DNA from: Argopecten irradians
Taxonomy: Eukaryota > Mollusca > Bivalvia > Pectinida > Pectinidae
Assembly (NCBI RefSeq): GCF_041381155.1
Contig: NC_091134.1
Location: 59,055,467 to 59,119,466 of the forward strand
DNA: 64,000 bases
Direction of reading: 5' to 3'
The notes beneath the pieces were generated by a model. It was not told the DNA's origin and searched no databases. It saw only the letters and a program-made list of their open reading frames with translations. The position numbers were made by a program, and so were the translations under genes. Of the stretch, positions 1 through 13,300 are shown piece by piece; position 1 is the first letter of the stretch; every line of letters begins with the position of its first letter.

Positions 1-581
1 AAAATAAGATATCCGCTCTTATACACATTATGTAAGTTAGTATACTCCTGCTTGTTGAAGTATGTTGACGCTATATCTAGAAGTTAGTTGTCTTTTATCT
101 GGGCATGTTAAACAAAGGACTGGCTTGCACTGGGAACCACGACAGGTTGTGAATAAAAATTATGGGAAGATAGGACATTCTGATAAAGTTTGAGTTGACC
201 TTCACTATATTTTTGTCTTGTTTATTAACGATTTTACTTTGTTTTTTTTTAAATTTTGATTTGAATTGGATTCACATAGTGTGCGTAATTAACACAAACG
301 TATGTCTATGCCACATACCAAACTTCTAGACATTCACAGTTCATATTTAAGTGTTTATTTGTTCTTTAATTTGGAATGATTATTTTTCTCTTAACTAGTA
401 TATATGTTACAATAGAAATAATAGTTCAAAAGTCAAGACGACATTAAACTATATTTTACTAGAAATCACATGACCTTGACTTTTCCCAGTTTATCTAAAA
501 CGATGTATATAGCTACTGATAGTTGACCGACCCAACAGTACGGTGTGCAGCTCTCGTAGGTCAAACCAGACCGCACTCACG

Positions 582-3500
582 ATGAAGTTTGACGACATCT
601 TGGTACATATTGGGGAGTTTGGTTTCTACCAGAAACGTCTGTATCTGCTGCTATGTATGCCTGCAATCAGTGTAGGGTGTTATATGATGATGCTGGTCAT
701 TATCATGGCTACACCACAACATAGGTACGTGTCGGAAGTCTTTTTTTTTGACCTGTTGTCTTGAGTCTTATTTTTACCTGTTGTCTTGAGGTTTTTAGAT
801 CATGTTACATCTTAAGCCTAAAATAACATAATTGCAGATATATTTATAAAGTTAGTAATAAGATGTTCTGTTGCACACATATTAATATATCTTTCAAACT
901 TTCAGATAGCAATTCGTTTTATCAATTTTATGGTATTTAGACAACTTACTTATATAATTTACATGTAGCATACTTACAAAAAGATCTATATATACAATTA
1001 TATTTTGTTTTATTGTTCTCACTCATTATTCTTCTCAATGTTAAAATTGAAGTAATTATTATGGAAACATGTTTCCTTAAATTTTAAATTAGCAGGGCCA
1101 GTTTCATCCGGTCTAATCTGGTGTATGGCCGCCATGTCTGTTCATCCACTGTAGGTGGTGAGTTGTGGAACCGAAAGCAATTCTTTTTGAAATAAGCTTT
1201 CTCCTTTCATTGCACTTACATTGATATGCACAACATTCGAATTCACACAGCAATTACAAAGAATAGTTCATGCGTATAGGGTTTCGCCTGTTACCCAATC
1301 CCCCTAGTGTTAATATCTGCGGAAATTAATGTCATCAAATAAAAAATAAAGGTTCTGGAGTTGGAAAACTGCAAGAAAATGTCACATAATATAGTTTTGC
1401 AACTTAGGAATTCCAATGCGTCATCATATCTTGATTTTCAGGTTCATTTTCAGCCTATATAATGTATAGTATGCGCTTATCTTTGTTGAATTATAATCCA
1501 CTTGTATTCAAATGAACTAGTTTCAAAAGTTTGCTTCTCCAAAGAAAGCGGTCCAGGCCACGAGCAACAATATAGTAATCAAGCCCACTTTGTTCCTTGC
1601 AGATGTCAGATCCCGGGATATGAAAACGATACATATGCTTTACAAAGCGAGTTCCATAGAACTTTGGTGAATGCCAGCATCCCATTGGCTGATTCAGACG
1701 AAGACTTTCTGTACGACAAATGTCATATTTACACATGCAATAATGGAGAATCTGCGGCGAACTGCCCGATACAGAATCGAACTCGGACCAAGTGTTCAAG
1801 CTGGGTATACGATACCGAGACTTTCCACGAAACTTTCACCTCAAAGGTAGGATATTTATTTTAATCAGTTTTAGCTTAATTCATCAACAAACACGGCGAC
1901 CCGGTTGCTCGAAAGGTAATTGACTACATCACATGAATAGTGAATTTTTCATTTCATTTGATGCAAAGGAATGGAATATAGTTCAGAAATTTTAAATTCT
2001 TTTAAAGTTTATTTACAACAAATTATTATATATTGATTTGAAAATTGCCGTTAAATTGTGATTAGCCTAGTCACCTTTAGAACAACTGGGCTTTGACGTT
2101 TATGCGTTAAGTCATTTGATTAAGGCGAATCAAAATGACCGTAAACATACTTATTTTAGCGCAGCCAAATTTCAGCGTAAACTCGATAAAATGTAAATTA
2201 TGAATTATTAGCGCCTATATAAATTAGCGAAAAGCGCTAAAATAAAACTACCGCTAAAATACGTATGTTTACAGTGTTTAAGTACACACCTTACTTGTTA
2301 TGGAAATGTCACAGGAAGTACTTTACCTCGTCGTAATATATGTAAACATTTTATCAATAAACATGGTTTTCAAACCTAATATTTTACAATCTCGTCATCT
2401 TTGCGATGTTTTGAGCCAGAATAGAAGATAACACACTGCATAGCATTAAAATGATATTTATTTTTTAATATGATCTTGATATAAACACAAATCATCCTAA
2501 AATACAAATGAAATTATTTCGCAATAAATCATTATTCTCTACTAATATTGGTGTATGGAACAGCTGGTGATTATCACCAAATAACATCAAGAATTATCTT
2601 GGAGATCACATGTAATGGTAGTCTGCGTCGAAATATATCCAAATCTAGACCAACAGAAATGATTACATAATATGCGGTATATCTGGTCGCATTTTAAGTG
2701 GATAGAGGTATTTAATTTGCTAACGATCGTATGATGAGTTAAGTTAAGGTACAATGAACACTTTCCTGATACCAGCTTAAGGTTAGTGAAAGGTGAGATT
2801 TCCTATCAACAGTCATTATCTCTTGTCAATAAGCGCAGTTTAATTGCACAACACTTAGTTTTAGCTTACGTGAAAGGCAGCTATACTATCAAACTTTTAG
2901 AAGACCTCGTCAATAGGGCACGGGACTAACTAACATCGGTATCCTACTTACCAAAGAATTCCTCACATCTAACGGATACAGAAATCCCCGGCCAATGTTT
3001 GTCTTTACGTACGAAAGTTCGCTGGTTGATGTCATCTCCGGGCAATTCAAAATTCCAAATTAATTTGCATACAAATTTGGGAACGTTATGGGGTATTGTT
3101 CGGATTCTTAGCCTGTATTTAGATTTTAAATAAAAATTACATGGTTGTCGTTATTGTTTTGATTACATTAGGGCATTGTTCTTTTTCATTTTTCTCTATT
3201 TTCTTTTCACAAAACCAAACTTCATCACTGTGAGGAAGGTTCTAGATTTCGTTCCTTGGACAACAAAGTAGGTTTTATACTAGTTTCTTATCCTGCTAGA
3301 GCTCATTCTAAAGGGAGTGAAACGACTGGTTTGTCTGGTGTCAGTATGTTTGGTGCCTTTGGCAGTATGCTTAGTAAGATAACACTATAGAATTGGCGAG
3401 AGGTCCACTATTACAAGGAGTCAAATCACGAACATACCGTAGTCTCCCAAAACTCGTCACAAAATACCGTAGTCTCCCAAAACTCGTCACAACATACCGT

Positions 3501-6500
3501 AGTCTCCCAAAACTCGTCACAACATACCGTAGTCTCCCAAAACATACCGCAGTCTTCCAAAACTCGTCACAAGCAATTAACATCGCACACAAGGAAGGCG
3601 CTCTCAAATAACCTCTATTGTAAACACGCTAAAACCTCAGATTAAATCAAATTATTTCTTTCTTTAAAAAATGATGGGTTGGTTGATTGCTAGACTTTCA
3701 AATGACCCATCTAGTGAAGTTGTTATTGAGTAGATATCATCATATTTCGGTCAAGTTCAGTATTTACGATGTCAAATAAAGTTATACTGATAATAATACC
3801 TATCTATCTATCTATCTATCTATCAATATCATCCTCAGAAGTACGTAACCGGGTCAAATATTTAGTACACAACAGGTTAAAAAGATAAATCATTGAATGA
3901 CATTAAATACATTCATAGTAGTATATGTGCATCGATATATCACCACGTGAATGAACTCCGGTGTGTTATCAGTCATACACGAGTTTGTTTACGTGTGCAA
4001 GGTCACACGACTAAGGTGGTACCTTCAGGTCGAAATGTCAAAATTTAAAATGTACTTTAAGAGAGTCAAATCCAGAAATAACAATATTGGCAGTCGAGTG
4101 ATTGTTGTTTATGCATTAATATTCGGTAATAATATTACAGATGATAATTATAGTCGTGCAGATATTGAACTACTATAGGATAATATAGGATAAATACCAG
4201 AAATTAACTTTTACTGGGGTGGGAAGTTACACCAACAACTTCGATATGACGCTTAGCAATTATTACAAAATCTCATTTATTCGGGATAAATATCTGGTAA
4301 AAATTAGAGCCATACGTCGACTTAAATACCCCAACTTATTGTTGTAATAAGGGCCAAACTTCAGACTACAAAAGTGACCATTAGTTCCAGGACAAAATAT
4401 ATCGCTGTCAATATCTTTACTGCAACTTTTATCCCAACAATGTGTTTGAATGTTTGACAGACAGACTTAGTGTGTGATGATGCCTTGAAGACATCGCATG
4501 CTCAGATGTTGTTCTATTTCGGTGTTCTGGTGGGAGACCTTGGCTTTGGGATGATCGCGGATATGTAAGTGATACAGTCCTTTGGAGATCTTTGTTCAGC
4601 GCAAACACAGAAGTGGTTAAGCTTTACTATCATTTAAAGATAAACGATCATAAAATAAATAGCCATTGGGTTCAGTATTATTATGCTCATTTAACCAAAA
4701 ACAAAATGACCAATAGTCGAATTTGAATTCGTAATACATATGTTTAACCTACATAATACGTATTGAATTAAAAGCTGAAGTGTTTTACAATTTGATGTTT
4801 TTGAAATATGAAATAAAGAAGTATCATGTTGGTTATATAAAATGTATATCATTCTATATTTTGCTTTCAGCATCGGCCGTAAGAAGACGCTGTACATTAC
4901 AGTCATCATCCTTCTAGGTGCGGCTTTTGGAGTAGCCTGGGCACCGACCTGGACTAGCTTTGTAATACTCGAGTTTGTTATAGGGGCCGCTAACCACGGA
5001 GCTTTCATCATTTGCTGTGTCTTAGGTACGCCGTTCAGTTTATATCGATGTTGAGAGATTCATTGTAACCGTGTAACCTTACAACGGGAAAAGTTCAATT
5101 TTACATTCAATAACATGTATTAATATATTTATTATTTGCTGTAGTATACTTCTTTATTTCATATTTCAAAAACATCAAATTGTAAAACATTTCAGCTTTT
5201 AATTGCATGTACTGATAATAATTTGAAAGCATGTATGATAATGAATTTATAAATCAATTATAAGACGATTACATTTACACTTAAATCCCACAATAACACC
5301 AACTTCTAACGTACGAAATACAATGCCGTATCAGAGCATTTATAAGATATGGATTAACACAAATGCTATTAAATACTAACCTTACAGGTCTAGAAATGGT
5401 CGGGCCTTCCAAACGTGTGTGGGCCGGGATTCTCGTGCATGCGTTCTTCGCCCTGGGCCTGGTGTACCTGGTGGGGATGGGCTATTTCCTGAGGGACTGG
5501 TTCTGGGTACAGATCGCTGTGGCCGCTCCATGTGCCTTCTATCTGACATACTGGTTGTGAGTCCTTATCACACGAAATGTGTATTTTCTTCCGTAGTTTG
5601 GAACATTCAACTTATTTTCTGGGTTGATAACTTCATGTTAAGCTCAATAAAAAGTTCATTTTTCCACATCAACCACAAAATTAGTTCATGGCACACAGTA
5701 TAAGACAGGTGTTATACTAAAAAAATTATAATCTAAATTAATCCAACATAGATTTTATAAAAAATGGCACAAGTCAAGGAATCTACTATTTCACATGTCC
5801 ATACACAGGATACACAAAAATAATTCTTGATGATGACTTCAGTGTTTATAGTAATGAAAATGAATTTGGTTCCAAGAAGTAATCATTACGTTAAACTAGA
5901 AAGTGAAGATCTGGTAGAGAAAAAAACTTTACATTTTGTTTTAGTGTGATCCCCGAGTCACCTCGGTGGCTGATCAGTCAGACCCGATACATTGAAGCTG
6001 ACAAAATCATCGAGAAAGCTGCCAGAGTGAACAAGAAACCGTTACCTCCATCACTGGAGAAAGTCAATCAGGAGAAGGATGAGAAGGAGGCGGACGGGCG
6101 CATCTGGCACCTCTTCTCAAACCGAATCCTCCTATCTAGGACACTCATAGTATACTTCAATTGGTAAAGATAATCAGCTACCATAACAGCAGATCCAAAT
6201 CATGTATATAACAGATTCTCTCTTTTTCGACATCGCCAATATCATTTGAATACTGTATAGTTGCTAATATTCGCAGGGGTTTTAATTTCGTTAAATTCGC
6301 GGATCCATTTAAATCCGCAAAATTAATACCTCGCGAAACCTATCAATATCCTGGTTTTACGTATTATAACCTGCCGTAATATTGACGCTAAAAGGGCTAC
6401 AAATATAATTCGCGGAACTAGTAAAACCCTGTGAAAACAGTGAATCGCAAAAGTTAAGAACTACATTGTGTATTCAGTAGCATGGAACTGATCATATATG

Positions 6501-8532
6501 ATTTTAATTCCGTTTAAAGTTCATTTCACGAATGAAGTTATGAGAACCATATATTGAGAAGCATCGACTAATAAGAGAGTACGATGTGTTTAGTTTGTAA
6601 CATGTATGATCTGTTACAGGGCCGTGGTCAGTATGATATACTACGGAGTGACCATGCACACTGGCAATATGAACGGAGATTTCTACCTCAACTTCTTTTT
6701 GTTAGCTGTCGTTGAATTTCCGGCTTACTTTATATCCATTGCGCTCCTGGATCGGTGGGGGCGGAAAAGGACACATTGCGCATGCATGCTGCTTGGTGGA
6801 ATAGCTTGTGTCTCTACAATATTTCCGGTCATTTTCGGTGGACCAGGTAAGAAAATATTCGACGGTTTAAGGTTTTAAAACAACAATTTAGTCAAAATTA
6901 TACTATATATATATATATATATATATAGCATGAAGCAGTATTTAATGTTTTGTATTTCTTTTTGGTTGAAATGACAACTTTCTTCCAGAATTGACAGTAG
7001 TCCACGATGTGGGCTTTTATGTTGACTAAAAAAAAATAAATATAATTATGGTGCACTGATTGTGTATTCATCTCAAAACATAGCTAAGCGTTTGCGTGTC
7101 TGCCTAAATCAGAATCCTTTCAAATTAATTAAGCTTTTTTTATTCGTTGAAGTGTTTCATCTTTAAATGTGGGGTCCTCTAAACATGGTATTTTATATTC
7201 GATAATCATGTTCATGTGATATACAGTATAGCTAAACTTTCACGGTTTCAGATTTACAGCCCCTCACGCTGGCACTTGCCATTGTCGGTAAGATAGGTGC
7301 GGCCGGTGCCTTTGGTGTAATATATGTGTTCTCCGCCGAACTGTTCCCGACAGTGGTACGGAACGCCGGTATGGGCTCGAGTTCCTGTGTAGCACGTGTT
7401 GGAGGCATGCTCGCGCCTTACGTCGCTTCGTCCGTAAGTGATCTGAATTCCATTGTTGATCATAAACGATTAAAGCAATATCATCGTTTTATATTTGGAT
7501 GGTAGCAACATTTTTATTTTAAAAATAATTTTGTTAGTGACAACTCAATCTGATTAAAAGCACCTGTTCTACATAAGCTTGCGTGTTGTGTTACAACCTT
7601 CGCCTGACGTAGTACTTAGGCATGCATATCAAACCATTGAAAATTGTCGTTTTAATGACGGGCAGAACTTGACGTTATTGTTATCTTTATTAATATAGAT
7701 CGATTTTAAAAACAAATTTCAATGCATTATATCATTTTATGGTAGACTGAACATCATTGTAATTTCAACAGACTGGTCACGGCACTATTTTCTGTTTTGA
7801 TAACAGACTGGTCACGGCACCATTTTCTGTTTTGATAACGGACTGGTCACGGCACCAGTTTCATTCATATTAAATCACGAGAGTTGTCATAACTACATAT
7901 TTATGTTCATAATAAAATTTACATATTATTTTAATGACAAGCACGACACCATCTTATTTATTTTTGTGTAATGCTTTGTCGGAGCCCGATGGTTGATTGT
8001 ATCAGAGAGTGTAAGTGAGAGCAATAACAACCGTGAGTCTAGAAATGTGCATTCAACAGAATCAACTGTATTGTGTTTGACGATGTTGTTATGCTTTCAA
8101 CGTTTTTTATTCATAGATTATACTGTCCAAAGCACATTGTGCATGCAATATTAACAGTGTATATATATATATTATGGTAGAGACAAAAACATTTTCGTTA
8201 TTTTAAAGATTTTCCTGCATCAGTAAATGTTGATTACAAAAGTTTTCCTCATCCAAAATGTGTGTTGTTTTTAGAAAGAATGGCTTAATATATCATATTA
8301 TGTTTTTTTATTCTTTATATGTTTAATGTTGTGTTCTTTGTTGTAGGGCGACCTCGTTGGAGGAAAGTTCGGGAAAGCACTACCTCTTGTGATATTTGGA
8401 GCGTTCTCCGTCAGTGCTGGACTAATGTGTTTACTCCTACCTGAAACATTACATAAAAAGCTGCCGGAGACAATCGAGGATGGCATCAACTTTAACAGGG
8501 GAAGCAAGAAAGATTTATATGAAAAGTCCTAA
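582..8532 (+). CDS. SLC22-family organic cation/carnitine-type transporter, nine coding exons
   Basis: Coding exons are 582-724, 1603-1846, 4461-4564, 4871-5025, 5388-5556, 5945-6163, 6620-6846, 7252-7433 and 8347-8532. All have AG/GT borders and every phase joins, giving 1629 nt (542 aa), the usual length for SLC22 proteins. The start ATG at 582 opens with [14 protein letters not shown], the typical SLC22 N-terminus. Exon 2 is the large, cysteine-rich, N-glycosylatable first extracellular loop. Exon 3/4 carries the DLVCD stretch and the GRKK loop signature of the major facilitator superfamily. Exon 6 has ESPRWL and exon 8 has [10 protein letters not shown], both SLC22 hallmarks. The protein should be a 12-helix plasma-membrane carrier for organic cations or zwitterions. 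The [10 protein letters not shown] form looks more like OCTN/Orct than OCT1-3, but the substrate cannot be read from sequence. Introns hold MITEs and minisatellites. The gene converges on STRAP. No break was seen. Confidence 0.95.
2141..2272. mobile_element. Short MITE in SLC22 intron 2
   Basis: A 132-bp segment bounded by inverted ends, GTAAACATACTTATTTTAGC at the left and its near complement at the right (CGCTAAAATACGTATGTTTAC). It is internally AT-rich and non-coding. It is a typical small inverted-repeat element. No clear target duplication was seen. Confidence 0.6.
3431..3572. repeat. 30-bp minisatellite in SLC22 intron 2
   Basis: About four and a half copies of a 30-bp unit containing ACATACCGTAGTCTCCCAA and ACTCGTCAC. 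The units are nearly identical; the last is shortened and diverged. The period is divisible by three, so both strands show short repetitive open frames that are artefacts of the repeat. Confidence 0.85.
3800..3824. repeat. (TATC)n microsatellite
   Basis: About six perfect tetranucleotide copies inside SLC22 intron 2. Confidence 0.9.
4766..4824 (+). repeat. Left arm of inverted repeat framing SLC22 exon 4
   Basis: A 59-bp segment whose reverse complement recurs at 5146-5204 with one mismatch. The two arms lie 46 bp before and 120 bp after exon 4 (4871-5025). In the transcript they could pair into a stem enclosing that exon. The arms may be two opposite copies of a small mobile element. Confidence 0.85.
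5146..5204 (-). repeat. Right arm of inverted repeat framing SLC22 exon 4
   Basis: Reverse complement of 4766-4824 (58 of 59 positions by eye). Located in SLC22 intron 4. See the left arm. Confidence 0.85.
6250..6480. repeat. Probable dispersed AT-rich repeat, SLC22 intron 6
   Basis: The segment has several short self-complementary motifs built on TTCGCGGA and TCCGCAAAATTAAT. It resembles the interior of a small MITE, but I could not define its ends. Confidence 0.3.
6902..6928. repeat. (AT)n microsatellite
   Basis: About 13 AT dinucleotides just downstream of SLC22 exon 7. Confidence 0.85.
7768..7860. repeat. 36-bp minisatellite in SLC22 intron 8
   Basis: Three copies of a 36-bp unit containing GACTGGTCACGGCACCA and TTTTCTGTTTTGATAAC, starting near 7771, 7807 and 7843. 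Confidence 0.8.
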
Positions 8533-8649
8533 ATCATTCTACATCATGTACATCATCGGTTATAGTCATATTGTATTCATATTTGTAAATATTTGTAATA
8601 TAAAAATGTATAAACTCAATTGTAAGTTGTCTTCTAAATGTATACATTA

Positions 8650-9345
8650 AGACACATTGAAAGGTCATCGTCAATATCTTCCATGCCCCTCTCATTGTCG
8701 TTCGAAATATAACAAGGGGTTCATGGGCCTTTACGGTCATTTGACTATTGGCACAATACAACACCTCAAAGAATGTAGTATTGCAAACAATTAAGACAAT
8801 ACACAGATCTCTTTAACTTAATGAATTTGACCTTGAATGTAGGCATTTCACAGGCCCAATATCAGGTATCTAGGCCTCTTAGCTATTCACAAGTCATTTA
8901 AAAATGTTGGCCTATTTCACCATTGTGACCGTGAATGACGGTCAAGGTCATTCATTTGAAAAACTTAATAGACCTTCATCCCAGCATGTTACAAGCCTAA
9001 TATCAGGTCTCTATGCCTCTCATTATTCACAAGAAGTCGTTTTAAAAATGTAGTCTATTTGATCCCTGTGACCTTGAATGAAGGTCAAGGTCATTCATTT
9101 GCACAAAATTGGTAGCCCTTTGTCCCAGCATGCCAAATATCAGGTCTCTAGGCCCCTTAGTTATTCACAAGAAGTCATTTAAAAAATTTCGTCTGTTTGA
9201 CTCCAGTGACCTTGAATGAAGATCAAGGTAATTTTAACAAACTTGGTAGCGTTTCATCCCAGCATGTCACAGGCCCAAAATCAAGTCTCTAGGCCTCGAA
9301 GTTATTTACAAAAAGTTGTACTATTCATTCAGATCTTTATACTAC
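8650..9345. repeat. Dispersed repeat of ~130-bp units between SLC22 and STRAP
   Basis: About four imperfect tandem units, each with a CATCCCAGCATG block, a TCAGGTCTCTAGGCC block, TTATTCACAAGAAGTCATTT and GTGACCTTGAATGAAGGTCA. The first part also carries a GGGCCTTTACGGTCATTTGAC block that recurs near 11470. Related degenerate sequence lies at 41520-41860. No coding potential is evident. Confidence 0.75.
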
Positions 9346-10331
9346 AAAAAAAATGAGAAAAAAAAAGGTTTTGTAGCAATGGTGGCATAGGAAGCGGGGT
9401 TTTGTGGGGGAGAAACAGGAGAGCATTAGTCCTATCACTTTTTGTAAAGTGGGTTTATCATTGGAATGTATTCAGAAATTCTTGCCCGACACTTTTTTAA
9501 AACTCCCTAGGACACTGAAATATTGAGAAGCATACAAAAAAGATTGAAAATAAACAGTATAATACTGTCTGTGGAAACAAACAGAACAAAGATATGGTAC
9601 AAGGAATCTCATCACTTTATTATTCTTGTTCCTCCAAAGTTCATATCTTAAAATATAATTGATCTCATTCCTCTTGATACTATAATGAAAATCTATGACC
9701 CACAAAGCTTCTTGTTTCATGGGCCAGTCAAGAGACAGTTTCATTGGACTGATAAATACATAATGACATTTAATCTCTGAATGCAATATATCTAATTGAA
9801 AATATGGTATTTCTTGAAATTTTAAACATTTCATAGAGAATGTTGTAATGTTACTTCAGTTTTCTGTGAGTTTTCTTTAAATAAACTGAAAAAGAATTCA
9901 GCATTATTTTATAAAATAGTTAATAAAAATCTGTATCTGTTAATTATCTTAGATGAGACAAAGCCTGATGTTAATTACATTTACAAGATATCCGAAATTG
10001 GTATGACACCCTGGGCAACTGTATTTCATCCAGTTCACCACCAGTACAGGTAGAGACATCTAAAGTACGGTATTGGACATAGACCAATTCTGAATCCAAA
10101 GTCGACAATAACTACACACACATTTCCACTTCCAAAAATGTCTGTGACTGTGAATTTACTATCACAATTGTTTTACCCAGAACATCAGGGATATATCATA
10201 ACTTCCAAGGCAGACACCTGTAGGAGAGTTGTGATTGCTTGTCCGCAGCTTCACAGGTATGCAGAGAAATATCTGCAGCGTTGCACCTCATCTTGGTCGA
10301 ACCGATACACGAATCAGTAGGCAATGATTGG

Positions 10332-13300
10332 CTAGGTCTCGGCTTTAGTCGGTGTAGAATCTGTGTTGTTAATAGCTTCGTCAGGCATAACACATTTCCA
10401 CAGACCGTACGTTTTCCCAACTGTCGTCTGCCACAGTCTAAGTGTTCCATCTTCACTTCCACTAGCGTACAGTTCACCGTCTGGAGAGAACCTGACACAG
10501 TGCACTGGTCCAAAATGTCCTTTGAATGACTCTGTAAAGGTGACATATCAGGTAATGGATTAGACTAATTAGTAGATAGAACATATAAGGATTAGACTAA
10601 TTAGTAGATAGAACATATAAGGATTAGACTAATTAGTAGATAGAACATATAAGGATTAGACTAATTAGTAGATAGAACATATAAGGATTAGACTAATTAG
10701 TAGATAGAACATATAAGGATTAGACTAATTAGTAGATAGAACATATAAGGATTAGACTAATTAGTAGATAGAACATATAAGGATTAGACTAATTAGTAGA
10801 TAGAACATATAAGGATTAGACTAATTAGTAGATAGAACATATAAGGATTAGACTAATTAGTAGATAGAACATATAAGGATTAGACTAATTAGTAGATAGA
10901 ACATATAAGGATTAGACTAATTAGTAGATAGAACATATAAGGATTAGACTAATTAGTAGATAGAACATTTGTGGAACTCTACTCAATATCACAAACTCTT
11001 GTTCTAGTGAGGTATTGAAGAAAGTTGTATCATTGGCTTAAAATCTTCATTACAAGGTCAAAAGCTTGACATCACACCTATGATTTTCACTCACCTAATA
11101 CAAATAGCTACCTCTACAGTTATATACACATGTAATAGCTTTTATAGAATAATCTAACTGACTCACCAAGCTCTTCGCCTGTCTCGTAATCAAACTTGTA
11201 CATCTTAAAGTCTTCCCCGCCAGCTACAAACACTTTCCTGGACGAGTGCAGTGACGCTGAATTGATCTGCGTTGGAGCTTCAAACTCCTTTATCTTTTCA
11301 AGTCTGTAAAAATCAGAAAAAAACTTTTAATTTTTAAAGTCTGCGGCAAACAATAAAATCAACTTGTGAAATTAGTTATTCTAGTTCTATTTTCATTCAA
11401 TACAATAAACCTCAACAAACTTTTGGTTAGACTAGATATCTTCATAGGAAATTGGGAGTTTAACAAGAGGCCCATGGGCCTTAACGGTCATCTGACTCAT
11501 GGCACAAAACAACAAAGTCACAGTATAAAGTAAGTGGTTAACAATTAACATAAACAATACAAGGAACTCCTTAGTTGAATATGTAAGTTTCTGAAATAGG
11601 TAAATGTCATTTGTTGAACAAAGTTGGTAGCCTTTCATCCATTTATTGTTGTAACCCATTCAAGGATTAATGTAACAGGGTGCAGGATTTACAATAATTT
11701 AATACTGCCTCTGCCAGGGATCGAACTCGGGACCTCTGGATTCTAGACTGACGATTTTAAAGAGAAAGCGAGCGAATATTGCGGCTAGTATTGACCAAAG
11801 CTCCCCCTTCAGGAATCAACTCGTCCTCGAGTTTCCGGGGTCACAACGATTCCTTCGCCGATATCATTAGTCCACATGGGCGCCAATGTACAGGGTGCGG
11901 ATTTACAATAAATTTAATAGCTCAGGGATCGAACTCGGGACCTCTGGATTACTAGACTGACGCTCAACGATCGATTGTTCTCTCTAGCGAGCGATATATT
12001 GCGGCTAGTATTGACCAGGGTTACCCTTCTGAGGAGTCAATTTTAAAAAATTTCAGCCAAAGCTATTTTAGACCTCTGCCGTACTATCCCATGGGTCTTA
12101 GCTCGTCCTATTGATGATTGTCCTCACCTAAAGTTCCCCTTCTGAATCAATTAAAACCCCTATAGATTCCTGAACCCTAAACACAGGAAGTAGGCTAGCG
12201 GCCATCTTGGAATACCAAAATCTTTACAAAAATGTTTGCATGTTGTTCGGCATCAATTAAAACCCATGTAGACCAATTTTCATTGAGATCGGAGACTGAA
12301 ACCTTAAAACAGGAAGTGGGCCAGCGGCCATCTTGGAATACCAAAATCTTTACGAAAATGTTTGCATGTTGTTCGGCATCAATTAAAACCCCTATAGTTC
12401 AATTTTCATTGAGATCGGAGACCAAAACCTGAAAACAGGAAGTGGGCCAGCTAAAATTAAGAAAACTTGCCCTTTTGGGGCCCACTTCTCAGCCCCTAGG
12501 GGTTGGACCAGACTCATTTATATATAATATGATTGTCCTTCCCCAATGATGTTTAACACCAAATATAGATGAAATCCATCCAAGGATGAAGGAGGAGTAG
12601 GATTTTAAAGCTAAAATTAAGAAAATTTGCCCTTTTGAGGCCCACCCCTCAGCCCCTAGGGGTCGGACCAGGCTCATTTATATAAAATATGATTGTCCTT
12701 CCCCAATGATGTTTAACACCAAATATAGATGAAATCCATCCAAGGATGAAGGATGAGTAGGATTTTAAAGATATTATTAAGAAAATTTGCCTTTTGGGGC
12801 CCACACCTCAGCCCCTAGGGGTCGGATCATCTCATTTATAAAAAATATGATTGTCCTTCCCCAATGATGTTTCACACCAAATATGGATGAAATCCATCCA
12901 AGGATGAAGGAGGAGTAGGATTTTAAAGCTTAAATTAAGAAAATTTGCCCTTTTGGGGCCCCACCCCTCAGCCCCTAGGGGTCAGATCTATGTCATTTAT
13001 ATAAAATATGATTTTCTTTACCCAATGATGTTTCACACTAAATATGGATGAAATCCATTCAAGGATGAAGGAGGAGTAGGATTTTAAAGCTTAAATTAAG
13101 AAAATTTGCCCTTTTGGGGCCCCACCCCTCAGCCCCTAGGGGTCAGATCTATGTCATTTATACAAAATATGATTTTCTTTACCCAATGATGTTTCACACT
13201 AAATATGGATGAAATCCATCCAAGGATGAAGGAGGAGTAGGTTTTTAAAGCTAAAATAAGAAAATTTGCCCTTTTGGGGCCCCACCCCTCAGCCCCTAGG

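Noticed and set aside
1491-1799. 102-codon minus-strand frame
   Set aside because: Antisense to SLC22 exon 2.
9472-9834. 120-codon minus-strand frame downstream of STRAP
   Set aside because: It lies in the probable STRAP 3' flank, has AT-rich composition and no recognisable domain or splice context.
10557-10968. Regular 32-bp repeats reminiscent of a CRISPR array
   Set aside because: The units are directly abutting with no unique spacers, and the locus is a eukaryotic intron. It is a minisatellite.
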